Source: Glebionis coronaria
Taxonomy: Eukaryota; Streptophyta; Magnoliopsida; Asterales; Asteraceae
Assembly (NCBI GenBank): GCA_025667525.1
Contig: CM046882.1
Span: forward strand, 25,261,394-25,325,393
Direction: 5' to 3'
Length of the DNA: 64,000 nt
Position numbers and translations under genes: made by a program. The notes under the pieces are model-generated. The model searched no databases, was not told where the DNA came from, and saw only the letters and a program-made list of their open reading frames with translations. Below, one piece after another: positions 12,343 through 24,826 of the stretch (its first letter is position 1; each line of letters starts with the position of its first letter).

Positions 12343-13310
12343 ATTAAATGAGATTAACAGTTGTTAAGGATTATCTTGGTAAATGTTTTTCTATGAAGGA
12401 TTTAGGAGAAGCTGCATACATGTTGGGAATTAAGATCTATCGGGATAGGAAAATACGGTTAATTGGTCTAAGTCAAGATGCTTATATAGATAAGATTTTG
12501 AAGAAGTATGATATGCATAATTCCAAGAAAGGTTTTCAACCTATGGAAGTTAAGCATAATCTGAGTCATGAGATGGATGCATCAACTCCTGAAGAGGAGG
12601 CATACATGCAGAAGGTGCCTTATGCTTCGGCTGTAGGATCTATAATGTATGCTGTTAGATGCACAAGGCCTGATGTGGCGTTTGCTCAGAACTTGGTCAG
12701 TAGATACCAACAGAATCCATGGAAGCTACACTGGACTGCTGTCAAACATATTCTAAAGTATTTAAGGAGTACGAAATATATGTTTTTGGTATTTGTAGGG
12801 AAACCAGACACAGAACTGAATGTTACAGGTTTCTGTGATGCATCCTGGCAATGTGATAAAGACGATACAAAGTTTCAGACGAGTTACGTTTTTGTTATCA
12901 ATGGAGGAGCAGTTGACTGGAAGAGCAAGAAACATACAACGATTGCAATACATGCTACTCAATATGAGTACATGGCTGCTTCAGAAGCTGCAATAGAATC
13001 TGTTTGGATTAGGAAGTTTATTGAAGATCTTGGAGTGATGCCTTCAATTAAAGAACCTATAGATATGTATTGTGACAATTCTGCCGCAATAGTATTTGCC
13101 AATGACCCTAGAGTCATGAAAGGTGCCAGACAATTTATACGTAGACATCACTACGTACGAGAACAAGTTAAAGCTCGTGAAATCAAATTGATAAAAGTTC
13201 ACACAGATGATAACGTAGCCGATCCATTAACTAAGGCTTTGCCTAGACCAAAGGTAGTTAAGCATGCCAAAGTGATTAGGCTGCAACTAGCTAGCGAACT
13301 CATGCAATAA
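12343..13310 (+). pseudogene. Copia RT (C-terminal part) and RNase H of element E1, 5'-truncated by D
   Basis: The frame picks up in the middle of a copia RT just after the YVDD region (LTVVKDYLGKCFSMKDLGEA), continues through the connection (SQDAYIDKILKKY, ASAVGSIMYAVRCTRPD) and ends with RNase H: the catalytic aspartate in GFCDASW, the E of AASEAAIESVW, the CDNSAA box and DDNVADPLTK. The 320-residue piece is open to a stop at 13308-13310. An in-frame TAA just before 12348 and the join to D's LTR mean it cannot be expressed as a full pol. It belongs to a different copia lineage from A, B and C. Confidence 0.88.
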
Positions 13311-14104
13311 ATCTGTGATTAGTATTTGGATAAAGGATGTTATGACATTATCATATATTGAAATAAAGATTGGGTTTCATTTATTTCTATTATTTAATAA
13401 GTGTATCCTATTTTACATGTTTTAATCCATAAATAAATGTTATGCTAAATGTCCGTTGTTGATTAATAATATGGGAATATTATTAAATTAAGACAAATCA
13501 AAATAGTGATAGAGTATACTTGAAAGTATATTGATCGATTTTGGATGATATTTGATGAATCAAATATTGGAATTATCCCAACTATATGTTTTTTATTTTA
13601 TGGATCCTTGTCATCAAGTAAAACATAAATAGTTATCCTTAGACTTGAGATACCAGGAAACTATTGTGAATCTAGTGCATCTCTGTGGAATAATCTAACG
13701 CTAAACGTAACTGGTAGCTATAAGGATTGTTTTCGGAAGTGTTGCAAAATTCATACATTTTGCTCGTAGTCGATATGGGATTTATTTCTTCCAATTTTGT
13801 TTTGGAGTTTACTACAACTGGGCCCCTCGTGGGATTAGTAAGATGTTTGTGTGGCCACACCCAAATCTGTTTTGGTAATCTTGTTGAATCTGTGAACGAG
13901 AAACAAAATGGTTAATGAAAGGAATGACTGAGATCAATATCCTTCTTAACGTTGTATTTGAAATAAAAGAATAATAATAACGATGCAGAATCGTTAAAAG
14001 GTTTGTCCAGGAAACCTTACTCGAGTTGTACTAGAGACATTGCTAAGTGTAACTAGACTCTAGACAATGTAATCTCGATATTCGAAATATGTCCAAGTGG
14101 GAGA
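13311..14104 (+). other. 3' non-coding region and PPT of element E1
   Basis: No ORF is supported. The stretch is AT-rich and ends in CCAAGTGGGAGA, a typical copia polypurine tract, directly before the LTR. Confidence 0.65.
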
Positions 14105-14952
14105 TGTAAGTTTATGGACTTATATTTAATAGTCGTGTGATAGGATCGAACTCAAGATTACAGGATTGCACACAATACGTAAAGAGTTAATTTAATTAAT
14201 AAATATATTTATCGTATTTATTAAATTATTGAATAAATATATTTATGTATTTATTAATTTAACCGAGCAAGTAACTATATGACTTTAACGATCGTTAATT
14301 AATTAATAGTTACGTATTAACGAATGTTAAATAAATATATAGTATGTAAAACAAAAGGAAAGAAGTTTGGAAGATTCCGGAACACCCCTAAGGGGTGTTT
14401 CGTCGGTCGATTATGGGCTCCAGGGGGGGGGGGGGGGAGTTGCCTTTTATTTATCTTGGGCTATAAGATGTTTAGGCCTATAAATACACCTCCTAATCCC
14501 TTATAATTCACACAACAATAATCTTTCCTCCCCTTCTCTTTGTTGGTTCGATCGCAAGAGGGAAATCACGAAGGGTTTCGGTTGGTTTTCTTGGTTGATC
14601 GATTGTGTACGTAATCTAGTCCTAGCCCCTCTCTAGGATTGTTAGGTAGATTATCTACAAGCGTTGTAGCTCGGTTTTCACGTGCTAGAATCACGGTTAG
14701 CTCATTGTATTACATGTGTACAAGATCGTAATATAGTCTTACTTTAGACTATATCTTGGTGATACACGGTATAAGCCCGAATTGGTGATTCGTTCTTCAT
14801 CTTGTGGATTTGCTTTAGCGTAAAGGTATGTAACCCTAATTCGATTAATTATAATTGTGTTATTATTATGATCTTGTTAAATCACTTCCGCTATATGTGC
14901 TTTGATCTCGTTTAGGGTTTTATATAAATGTTATGATAGTAATAAACCTTCA
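14105..14952 (+). repeat. 3' LTR of copia element E1 (848 bp)
   Basis: It starts TGTAAGTTTATGG after a PPT and ends AAACCTTCA. It is strongly similar over its whole length to 44795-45610. A homopolymer G run (about 14424-14439) sits at the same place in both copies. The FAR1-like gene begins at the next base. Confidence 0.85.
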
Positions 14953-15200
14953 CATGACACTAGTGATGATTTTAAGAATCACATCAGGGATGTTAATGCA
15001 ATTATAGGAGAAAGCGATGCACAAGTGCTTATCAACAAGATGGAAAATAGGATGAAGTTTGTTCCGGGATTTACATTTCAGTATATGATTGAAGATAGCG
15101 TATTAGTTGCGATGTTCTGGGCAGACGAAGTTGATAAACGCAACTACGAGGAGTTTGTGGATATTATATCTCTTGATGCAACTTTTCGAACAAATAAGTA
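14953..15200 (+). pseudogene. FAR1/FHY3-like gene, fragment a (start of MULE transposase domain)
   Basis: The frame reads as the segment between the FAR1 DNA-binding domain and the MULE domain (DFKNHIRDVNAIIGESDAQ), then the first part of the MULE domain with the first catalytic-position aspartate (SLDATF). FAR1/FHY3 proteins are transcription factors domesticated from Mutator-like transposases, and I cannot tell a domesticated gene from a decayed MULE. The N-terminal DNA-binding domain is absent: the sequence starts abruptly at the right end of the E1 LTR. A GTAAGT donor-like sequence follows FRTNK. Confidence 0.82.
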
Positions 15201-15225
15201 AGTTGTTTGTTTCACATAAATCACA

Positions 15226-15356
15226 TGTGACTCATGTATGAGTCACAGTGACTCATACACGAGTCACAGTGACTCATACACGAGTCACAGTGACTCATAC
15301 ATGAGTCACACTGACTCATACATGAGTCACACTGACTCATGTATGAGTCATAGTAT
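15226..15356. repeat. TGACTCA palindromic minisatellite, array 1 (intron of FAR1-like gene)
   Basis: About six units of 21 bases alternate TGACTCA and TGAGTCA around a 4-base spacer (TGACTCATACATGAGTCA), so each unit is an 18-base near-perfect palindrome. It lies between fragments a and b and its plus frame is open into fragment b. Confidence 0.9.
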
Positions 15357-15393
15357 GAAATATTATATCTTTCTAATGTATCTGTTTTGCGAG

Positions 15394-15651
15394 TATGACA
15401 TGGGTTTTGTACCAGTCAATGGGATAGATAACCATAGAAAGTGCGTCAACGTTGGCTCTGGATTGCTTTTAAGAGAAGATACAAAAGCTTATACGTGGCT
15501 ACTAACATCATTCATGACAGCTCACAAAAAACAACCAACAATGATCGCAACGGATCAAGATGGGGCAATGAAACGAGCAATTGAAGCGGTTTTGAAAGTA
15601 TCTAAGCACAAATTGTGCATGTGGCATATCTTGCAAAAAATACCAACAAAG
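15394..15651 (+). pseudogene. FAR1/FHY3-like gene, fragment b (MULE domain core)
   Basis: It continues fragment a (YDMGFVPVNGIDNHRKC onward) and contains the second catalytic-position aspartate in ATDQDGAMKRAI and the CMWHILQK box found in FAR1/MULE proteins. It ends at a good donor, ACAAAG|GTACTG. The acceptor before it is GCGAG. The fragment is open throughout. Confidence 0.85.
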
Positions 15652-15677
15652 GTACTGATTGTTTGTTATTTATCAGA

Positions 15678-15841
15678 TAACTCATACATGAGTTATAAAT
15701 ATACATGACTCATCTATGAGTCACATGACTCATGTATGAGTCACATGACTCATGTATGAGTCACATGACTCATGTATGAGTCACATGACTCATGTATGAG
15801 TCACATGACTCATGTATGAGTCACGTGACTCATATATGAGT
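15678..15841. repeat. TGACTCA palindromic minisatellite, array 2, left half
   Basis: About seven units of 20 bases (TGACTCATGTATGAGTCACA). Element C is inserted within this array, so the last five bases, TGAGT, are its target duplication. The array continues at 28209. Confidence 0.9.
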
Positions 15842-16355
15842 TGTTGATCCCAAACATAGATCGATTAATATTGTGTAAACGAGATTAGATCAAGTTATAC
15901 ACGTAGAGAAACTTTGTTTAAGTATAAAGTAATCTAAGTATTATGCGGAATTAACACTTAAACAAGAACACACAAAGATTTAAAACAAACTTTCACTTGA
16001 TTGATAATAACAAACTTGCTTACAATGAAAGTGTTTAACGTATGAAAACTTATATGACACATAACCTAAAGGTCTTCTTTTATAGACATAAGAAGCCTTG
16101 TACAAGAGTCTACGTATCAACTATTCTAGGTAAAGATAATTACAGAAAATACAATGTTGAACTTATCTTTACTAGAAACAAACTAGAAACATAATACGCG
16201 TAGACCATATCTTCCTATCAGTGCTTGTCTTCAGCCTATCAACGCTTGACTTCTTCTTGTCAACGCTTGATCTGTCAGCGTTTGTTTTCTTCCTATCAAC
16301 GCTTGTTTTCCTTTTGTCAGTGCTCAAGTGGACTGGCTACATTTTATTCCCAACA
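15842..16355 (-). repeat. Outer 3' LTR of element C (514 bp)
   Basis: Complete LTR, ending at the TGAGT duplication. By eye it differs at a dozen or more sites from each of the other two LTRs of C, so it is the most divergent of the three. It has the motif cluster near 16220-16330. Confidence 0.92.
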
Positions 16356-16365
16356 ATCCTCCCCT
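16356..16365 (-). other. PPT relic between two LTRs of element C
   Basis: ATCCTCCCCT on the plus strand is the reverse complement of AGGGGAGGAT, the PPT end. It sits directly between the outer LTR and a second LTR lacking its last nine bases. Confidence 0.85.
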
Positions 16366-16870
16366 CAAACTTAGATCGATTAAGCTTGTGTAAACGAGAT
16401 TAGATCAAGTTATACACGTAGAGAAACTTTGTTTATGTATAAAGTAATCTAAGTGTTATGCGGAATTAACACTTAAACAAGAACACACAAAGATGTAAAA
16501 CAAACTTTCACTTGATTGATAATAACGAACTTGCTTACAATGAAAGTGTTTAACGTATTAAAACTTATATGAAACATAACCTAAAGGTCTTCTTTTATAG
16601 ACATAAGAATCCTTGTACAAGAGTCTACGTTTCAACTATTCTAGGTAAAGATAATTATAGAAAATACAATGTTGAACTTATCTTTACTAGAAACAAACTA
16701 GAAACATAATACGCGTAGACCATATCTTCCTATCAGTGCTTGTCTTCAACCTATCAACGCTTGACTTCTTCTTGTTAACGCTTGATCTGTCAGCGTTTGT
16801 TTTCTTCCTATCAACACTTGTTTTCCTCTTGTCAGCGCTCAAGTGGACTGGCTACATTTTATTCCCAACA
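16366..16870 (-). repeat. Inner 3' LTR of element C (505 bp, last 9 bases missing)
   Basis: Nearly the same as the 5' LTR of C (about eight differences by eye), but its U5 end lacks the terminal GGATCAACA. It is followed toward the element interior by the normal PPT at 16871-16883. Confidence 0.92.
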
Positions 16871-16883
16871 ATCCTCCCCTAAA
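16871..16883 (-). other. Polypurine tract of element C
   Basis: On the minus strand it reads TTTAGGGGAGGAT directly before the inner 3' LTR. Confidence 0.85.
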
Positions 16884-16922
16884 CTTGATATCTACTCTAG
16901 TAATCAAGTTTCTGAATAAAAA

Positions 16923-19900
16923 TTAAGAACTAGGAGGAATCTTACAACGCTTATCATATTGGTAATAAATATGTCTGATCAAATCTTTGGCCATGTCACT
17001 TGAATAATCAATCTCCAGCTGTGTTGTCTTCATCTTCTCCAAAACTTCTTTGGACATGGAATACTGACCATCTACAAGAAGATACTCAGCAAACTTTGTA
17101 GAGCTCAAATAATATACACCAGCAGCTGAATACAAACGCCATTGAAGACCACTGAGATCATCCTCAAGATCCTTCCAAACAGCAGGATCTTCTTTTGTTG
17201 GTCCACACATTCTCTTGAATGTTGACCAAAGTTTTATTCCATTGACTGAAGTAGGAGCTCTAGTCTCATACTTGGCTTCCAACAACCTCCAAAGGTCTAC
17301 CAAGTCTTCTCTGTCCACACTTGCAAAGAGAGATACAAGAGTAGTAAAAGTGTGTACCTCTTTCCCATACCTGCCAATCTCCCAAAACCCACTTTCATCT
17401 TCTTCATAGCTTATAATAGGGTTTCTAGCATCAAGAGGTAACACTTGTACCATATCTGAAGCTTCCAATGGTGAAAGCTTGATGCTCCTTCTTATAACAG
17501 CTTCACTGGGCTTCAATCTATCCATATCTTTAGGAAACTCAATAGGAACTCCCTTCTTCAAAGGTCTTGGAACAATCATTGCCTTCTTAAGCTCCATCTC
17601 TTCTGCAAGTTCTTCTTTCCTTTCATCTGAAAGAAGTCTTAAAATGTTCATTTCCTACACTTTTACCCAAATGGGATAGGCCTTGTATTCCAACTCTTCA
17701 AAGGATAATCCCAACAACTTCTTATAGGTCCATCCTGTTCCATGACATCTGAGTAGCATGTAGTAAAGCTCCCTTCTATCCCTTTTCAGCAGTGAAAGAA
17801 CATTGCTAGCTTTGTGTTTTAGAATTACCTTGCAGTCTTTTTGCACTCTTAGAAGAATCTCCAAACCCCAAATCTGGTCTGAAATAGTCAAATCTGGATT
17901 CTCCATACATCTATCTTCCCAAGCATGGTACATCTAAACAACTTCTGACATATCAAAATCTACTTGCAATTTCAGCTCATTCAGCTTCTCTCTTGCCAAA
18001 TCATCACCATACTCAAGTCTTTATGGTTGTTCTATTACCATCACACTTGAATCTGAACTTGCTTCATCACTTCCTTCTTGTTCCTCTGAAGTGACAACAA
18101 ATGGTGATTCACCAACCTTCTTTCTTTCTTGTTCCACAAGTTGTACAACCAACCTTCTATCAAACTCTACCTGTGCTGCATCCTTTGGAACTTCTACTTC
18201 TACCATAATTCCTTTACCCTTATCTAATGGATCAGTGATGGGTAAGGATGATGGTAATACCTGTGAAGATACTTCTTTGATGATAGCTGATGACTGGAAT
18301 ACATCAACCTCATCTGCAGGTCTGTCAACGCTCAAATTTCTTGTGTCAGCGCCCAATTTACTCATGTCAGCGCTTAGTGTGTCAGCGTTCAAATTTTGCT
18401 TGTCAACGCCCAAATTACTTGTCTCAGCGCCTCTTGTAATTTGCTCCAACATAGATGTAAAAGACAAGTCTAAATTGGTAGGAGTTACCAGAGATCTGTC
18501 AAAACCTGGTTGCTTCTTCAATTCAGTTAGGGCTTTAGCAACACCCAAAGATTCACCACCATGTGAGCCCTTATCACTCACATTAATCTGCTCATCCTTC
18601 CCTTTGGAAGATTCCTCCATCCCACGCCTTGTGCTAGCATTCTCCAAAATAACAATCCTCTCCCTCAATTGCTTGAGTTCAAGGCCTTGTGTATTGACAA
18701 TATGTACCAAGTCTGCATTTTGCTTTTGCAAGCTAATGCAGACAGCCGTCAATTCCATTAATGTTTATGGTTCCAATCTGCCCTCCTCTAAAATGGGTAT
18801 TTGACCTCCCAAGTTAGATTCATGGGGCATGGATGAGGTCTTAAAGATGTTAGGACTGTCTTGGCCTGCATCTAAGCCAGAACCAATAGTCCTAGCCTCA
18901 TCCATAGCACCAACCACACTTGTGGTGGTGGTTCTCTCTGCTACATGGCTAGGACCACTAGAGGAGAACACTCCAGTAGTCCTTTGGCGTTTTTGCAACC
19001 TATATTGTGGTGGGGTAGAAGATGATGTGGATTGGGTGGATGTGGGAAGGTTAAGGGGTGTTTGGGTCTGTGAAGGAATGGTGTCAACATCTGGATTAGG
19101 TGTGTCAACACCAACATTTAATGTGTCAGCGTTGAAGGGTTGTTGGTCAATTTCCATGTGTTGAGGTGAAGGCAAAGGTTCTGGTATTGGGTCAAGTTGT
19201 GGTTGTGGGTCTAGTTGGGGTTGTGCTGCTGCAATAACAGCAAACATAGTTGGGGTGAGGGGTAAGTCACGGTGAGGGGGTGAATTCATCTTGGTGAAAA
19301 TAGCTTTCTTTTGCACAGGGATCTCATAAAAGTCATCATGATCCCTTATGCAGTAATTTTGCACATCAAAAACCATTTGTAAAAATCTGGGATAAGCCAA
19401 AGTCATCTTATTCCCTTTGTTTTTACACATGCCATCAAAAATCATTTTAGAATAATTAAACTTTTGCCCAGTTGCAATGCACAGAATAGCACTAGCAATG
19501 GATCTATTAATCTCATTGAATGCAGTACACTTGGGACTCAAACATTGTAAGATGACATGTATGAGGTACTTCCAGGCTGGGAGAAACTCCTGTTTATGAT
19601 ATTTGTTTAAAGTTCCCTCATCAGGGAAAGGATAACCCAAAGCCCTTAGTCCTTGTTCTATTTCATGAATGGAAAGGATGGTTATACCATCTACATCATC
19701 AAGATGCAAAGCCTGGCGAACCAAGGCCTCAGTAACCACCCATGTACGCCCATGAACAATAGATGATAATGTAGTCACATTATTAACTGTTGAGGAACTT
19801 ATAGTGTTCCAAAACTGTTTAATATGTGTGACATAGATGAGAGGAGCATGAGAAAGAGCATACCTAATTGGGGATGCATTCAAATACGCCACCATCTGGG

Positions 19901-20003
19901 TGTATTGTGGAAACAGAGTGTCATCAGCGTCCAAATATGCAATCATGTTGTGTTGACTCCTGAATCCCAATACCAAATCACTTGGTTTAAATTTTGGTGC
20001 CAT
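16923..20003 (-). pseudogene. ORF3 of element C, one frame with four stops
   Basis: A single frame of 1,027 codons runs from the ATG at 20003 to 16923, with stops only: 18765-18767, 18021-18023, 17934-17936 and 17652-17654. There are no frameshifts. The last three stops replace Glu, Gln and Gln codons in the other copies. The layout is the same as in A and B: an N-terminal conserved region, Pro/Gln-rich linker, coiled coil (SLQKQNADLVHIVNTQG), a motif-rich stretch (18310-18430) and the conserved C-terminal region (WKDLEDDLSGLQWRLYSAAG). It is closer to A's ORF3 than to B's. I assign no function. Confidence 0.85.
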
Positions 20004-21189
20004 TGTTGAAGAAAGCTGTTTGTGAATGATTTAGAAAGATGAATTATAGGAGAAAATTGTTAGACAAGAATATGAGGTACCCTGTTTAAAAATAGGAGCC
20101 AAATATATATGAGAGATAGGTGCATGTGATTGGTCAAAAATGAGGCAACTATTTTCAAAATATCATGATGAAAATATTGAAAAGAAAATAAGTTATCTCA
20201 TGCATTAATTAAAAGTTATCTGCTCCAAAAATTACGGCCCCAAAATTCGTCAAAAAGTTACAACTGGGTAGGTCCCAATGAGTGTCAACGGTAAAAAATA
20301 ACCTATCAACACCCAACGGCTATATTCTTGTCAACGTTTGCCAAAGCCATGTCAGCGTCTAAATTGGTCATAACAACGCTTGGAAAAATACTTATCAGCG
20401 TCCAAAATTAAAAGTAATAAAAATGAAAAAGGACCTTAACAAAGTAATTTATCCTAGTGAAGATAACCTATAAGTTGATAATTATTATAGAGCGGCAAGC
20501 ACTGTCCAGTTATGCACACTTGCTTATGCAAGATAGACATAACAGTCCTCTAGTGTCCATTGCTAACCAAAATTCTTAACAACTAAGTTATCTCATAAAA
20601 TTCCTTGTAACTCCCAGGTAAAACCCATGATAAAATTATTCCCATGTCTCCCAATAGACCACAACCAATTCTAGGCCAAAAATCTATTGGCAGCATGCAT
20701 AGTATATCAACTTTGCATGCTATAGTGCCTCATGATTTAGTAAAACTAACTCATACTCACCTGTGTACACAATCTAGAATTACGATAAGAGTATTATAAG
20801 AATACCCAAAAGTCCTAAAGGTTCCTAAAACCTCCCCTTAAACTGTGATACATATGTTGCCCAAAAATATGCATGAACATAAAAATTTATGTCAAGATAG
20901 GAATATAAATATTCCAACCATCATCCATAAATAAAAACATGCTCAAATGATTCTCCAAGGATCCATAAGCAACTCTGTATCCAATGGTACAATGCTAACA
21001 CCTCTTGCACACTTAGATTAAAAACCACAAAAGTAACATTGTTGTTGACAACGCCACGATAACACTTGTCAGCGTTAAAATAACCTTTGTCAGCGTTAGA
21101 AAAATATAGTGGAAAATCTAACTTCAAAAAGACCAATAACAATGCATTATCCTGTACATATTTTTACAATAAGACCTCAAAACACAAAT
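20004..21189 (-). other. Spacer between pol and ORF3 of element C
   Basis: Non-coding. On the minus strand it has, in the same order as in A and B, a motif cluster after pol (about 21040-21110), a PPT-like run (20827-20843), a donor-like CAG|GTGAGT (20761/20760), a motif cluster (about 20275-20405), a TATA-like box (20103-20110) and an AACAG acceptor-like site (20016) just before the ORF3 ATG. Confidence 0.75.
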
Positions 21190-24100
21190 TTATGTGAGAT
21201 TGATCATTCCAATACTTGTTACCAAGTATTGAAACCTTCCAGCATCAAAAGGTTTAGTTAATAAATCAGACACATTTTCTTCTGTGTCAACCCTATCTGG
21301 TTGTATTAAACCCTTTTCAAAACAATCTCTTATAAAATGATGTCTAATTTCTATGTGTTTTGTTTTAGAATGATGTACATGATTTTTAATAATGCATAAA
21401 ATGCTGTTATTGTCAACAAAAATCTTGGTATGCATGAAATTATACCCATAATCCAACAACTAGTTCTGAATCCATAAGACTTGTCCATAACAAGCAGCTG
21501 CATAAACATACTCTGCTTCAGTTGCAGAATTGGCCACCACTGTTTGTTTCTTGCATTGCCAAGATATCAACCTACTCCCAAGAAACTGACATCCACCAGT
21601 TGTGGATTTTCTATCAAACTTATCACCACCATAGTCACTGTCTGAATATGCAATAAGCTCCAATGGTGAATCTTTTGGGTACCACAAGCCAAGATCTGGA
21701 TAACATCTAAGATACCTAAAGATTCTCTTGACAGCATAAAGGTGACATTCTTTGGGAGTCACTTGATGGCGTGCACATGCACACACAGCAAACATAATGT
21801 CAAGTCTTGAGGCTGTGAGATACATCAATGAACCAATCATTGATCTATAGTGCCTGACATCGACATCTTTTCCATCACCAACTTTTCCCCAAGGGTGTTC
21901 TCTATACATAGGAGTAGTAGCCCTCTTTTCATGTGGAGAAAAACCAAACTTCTTCAAGATCTCTGCTACATACTTATCCTGAGATATGAAGATACCATCT
22001 TCTTTCTGATGAACTTGTAACCCTAGAAAGAATTTCATCTCCCCCATTGCACTCATCTTGAATTTGTCTGTCATAAGCTTGGAAAAGTCCTCACTCATCT
22101 TTGGATTGGTGGAACCAAAGATGATATCATCAACATAAACCTGAACAAGTAAGACATCCTTACCAGCCTTCTTTGTAAATAATGTCTGGTCTATGGTGCC
22201 CCTTTTGAATCCATTTTCCACCAAATAAGTAGACAATGTGCCATACCATGCTCTTGGGGCTTGATGAAGTCCATACATAGCTTTCTTGACTCTATACACC
22301 TTGTCTGGATTCTCTGGATCTTCAAAACCAGGAGGCTGCATAACATATACCTCCTCAACAATTGTGCCATAGAGGAAAGCACTCTTCACATCCATTTGAT
22401 ATACAGTGAAGCCCATGCAGGAAGCATAGGCTAGAAATATCCTTATAGCTTCAATCCTTGCAACTGGTGCAAAGACCTCCTCATAGTCTATTCCTTCCTC
22501 TTGTGTGTATCCCTGAGCCACTAAACGTGCCTTGTTTCTGACCACAATGCCTCTTTCATCTTTCTTGTTTCTTAGAACCCATCTTGTCCCAATAGGTATG
22601 ACATACCTGGGACAATCAACCAGCTCCCAAACATCCTGAATAGAAAATTGGTGAAGCTCATCCTGCATTGCTTCCACCTAACTTGGTTCTTTGAGAGCAT
22701 CAAAAATCTTCTTAGGTTCCTGTTGTGACAGAAAACAGGCAAACAAACATGCTTGAACAAGAGGGGTATCAACCTTCTTGTGTATATTGGCAATAAATCC
22801 ACCAAGACTCTGATGAGATCTTCTAGTCTGAACAAGAGTCATGATATCCACAATAATTTGAGAAGTGGGGTGATTCTTCATAATGGAAGTAAGAACTCCT
22901 CCCTCAAAAAGTCTGCTGTCTTCAATCTCATCCTCCAAGTTGCCAATATCTTCTTCAGACTCTCTTCCATCAATATCTGTATGAACCTCTCCATTTCTAC
23001 TTGAAGGTTCACCTTGTTCAAAATTTGAAGAGAAAATATGCTCAAAAGTGTTGTTAACGTCTGAACCAAGGTTGTCAGCGTTTGGATCATCAATGCCTGA
23101 AATGGTGTTGTCAACGTTTGAGCCATCAACGCCTGAATTTGTCCTGTCAGCGCCATATTTTCCTTTGTCAGCGCCTGAAGGACCATGCATGTTGTTAACT
23201 GGTGGTACTTGGGGACCATCATTTTCCTTTCCAGCAACAGCAAAAGCAAAATCATCTGTCCATATGGGAATTGTGACATACTCTTGTATGGGAGATGACT
23301 TGTCTGCTTGTGATCCAACCTCTTCATTAACCTGTGTACCTGAAACGTCAACAACTGGTTCTTCCACAACATTTGAAGTTACCTTCACAATGTCTGGATT
23401 AGTAACAGGCATATAATTCAAAGTCCTAGATAGAGGTTCCAAGTCAAACAACCAATTTGGACCACTTTTAGGATCACTAGGTTTACTTTCTAAAAACCTA
23501 ACGTGTACTCTTTAAGTATACGTTTTCCTTCTTAAGGTAAACACTATATCCCTTACTCTGCACTAAATAACCCATGAAATAGCCTTCATCACTTTTAGCA
23601 CTAAATTTACCTAAGGCATCACTAGTATCTAAGACAACTACATGACAACCAAAAGGTTTAAGAAAACCAATATTGGGTTTCCTTCCCCAAAGTAACTCAT
23701 AAGGTGTTTTGTTCTGTATCTTGTTGACCAATGCTCTATTCTGAACATAACAAGCTGTATTCACAGCCCCAACCCAAAAAGCTATGGGAAAGTGAGCATC
23801 AGCCAACATAGTCTTGGCTGCTTCAATTAGGGTTCTATTCTTTCTCTCAGCAACCCCATTTTGCTGTGGGGTTCTGGCAACACTAAACTGCCTAGTAATC
23901 CCTTTCTTGGCACAAAAATCATCCAACAGTTTATTTCTAAACTCACCACCATTATCACTTCTAAGCATTTTAACTTCATTACCAGTTTTCTTTTCCATTT
24001 GGGTAATAAAGTCAATTAAAGTATCAGCAGTGTCACTTTTCATAGCTAAAAAGAAAGTCCAAGTAAACATAGAAAAGTCATCTGTAATGAAAAAGCAGTA

Positions 24101-24826
24101 TGATTTACCATTCAAACTCTCTATATTAGTTGGACCAAACAGATCCATATGCAGTAAGTGAAGTGGTTTAGAACTAGAGTGCACCTGTTTAGACTTAAAT
24201 GAGACCTTGTGCTGCTTGCCTTTAAGGCATGCAACACAAGAGTGGTCATTGTGGAAAGCCTTTTCAGGCAAACCATCAACCAAACCAAGTCTCACAAGTC
24301 TGTTTATATTTTTAAAGTTTATGTGCCCTAGTCTCCTGTGCCATAGATTACTCTCATCAACTGAAGCTTTAGCATAAAAACATGACATATTATTATTCAT
24401 CCTAATACCATTAAGATTCACATTATAAATGTCCTTATGCCTAGGTGTTCTATAGTCGATATATCTCTCATCTGGTATTTTAAAATCCTTGCTCAACACC
24501 AAGCATTCAGTATCAGTAAACAGAACTTTATTTTTGTTATCACAGACTTGTGATACCCTAAAAATATTGTAATCAAGTTCTTTTACCAGAAACACGTTTT
24601 CAAAACGTAAGTTCTTGGTGAGAAGAGTTCCTTTGCCTGTGATAGTTCCATATCTTCCTCCAAAGTAAACCTTGTCACCATCCTTAATGGGAGTGAAGTT
24701 TGTTAGATAATCTTCCTTCCCAGTCATGTGCCTAGAGCATCCACTGTCCCAATATCCATAATCATTGACCTGTTTTTGAATACCCTGCACATAAAGAAAA
24801 AAAAGTAGTTTTCTTTGGGAACCCAA
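21190..24826 (-). pseudogene. pol of element C (PR-INT-RT-RNase H), frameshift and two stops
   Basis: Protease (DSG at about 24750), GAG-pre-integrase HHCC, and the integrase core with all three acidic residues ([23 protein letters not shown]) are open from 24826 to about 23525. A one-base loss in the AAAAA of a Lys codon run near 23520 shifts the frame. The INT-RT linker is open from 23451, and stops lie at 22678-22680 (a Trp codon in B) and 21460-21462 (a Gln codon in A and B). RT retains YVDD ([11 protein letters not shown]). Total length matches B's pol of 1,214 residues. Confidence 0.92.

Noticed and set aside
14424..14439. Poly-G runs at 14424-14439, 45079-45090 and 56078-56092 as functional elements
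   Set aside because: Homopolymers of this kind vary by slippage and are prone to sequencing error; the first two are simply at the same place in two LTR copies.
18091..18804. A 237-codon plus-strand ORF opposite ORF3 of element C
   Set aside because: It lies antisense to conserved ORF3 codons and is Ser/Leu-rich as expected of a complement; A and B do not keep it.
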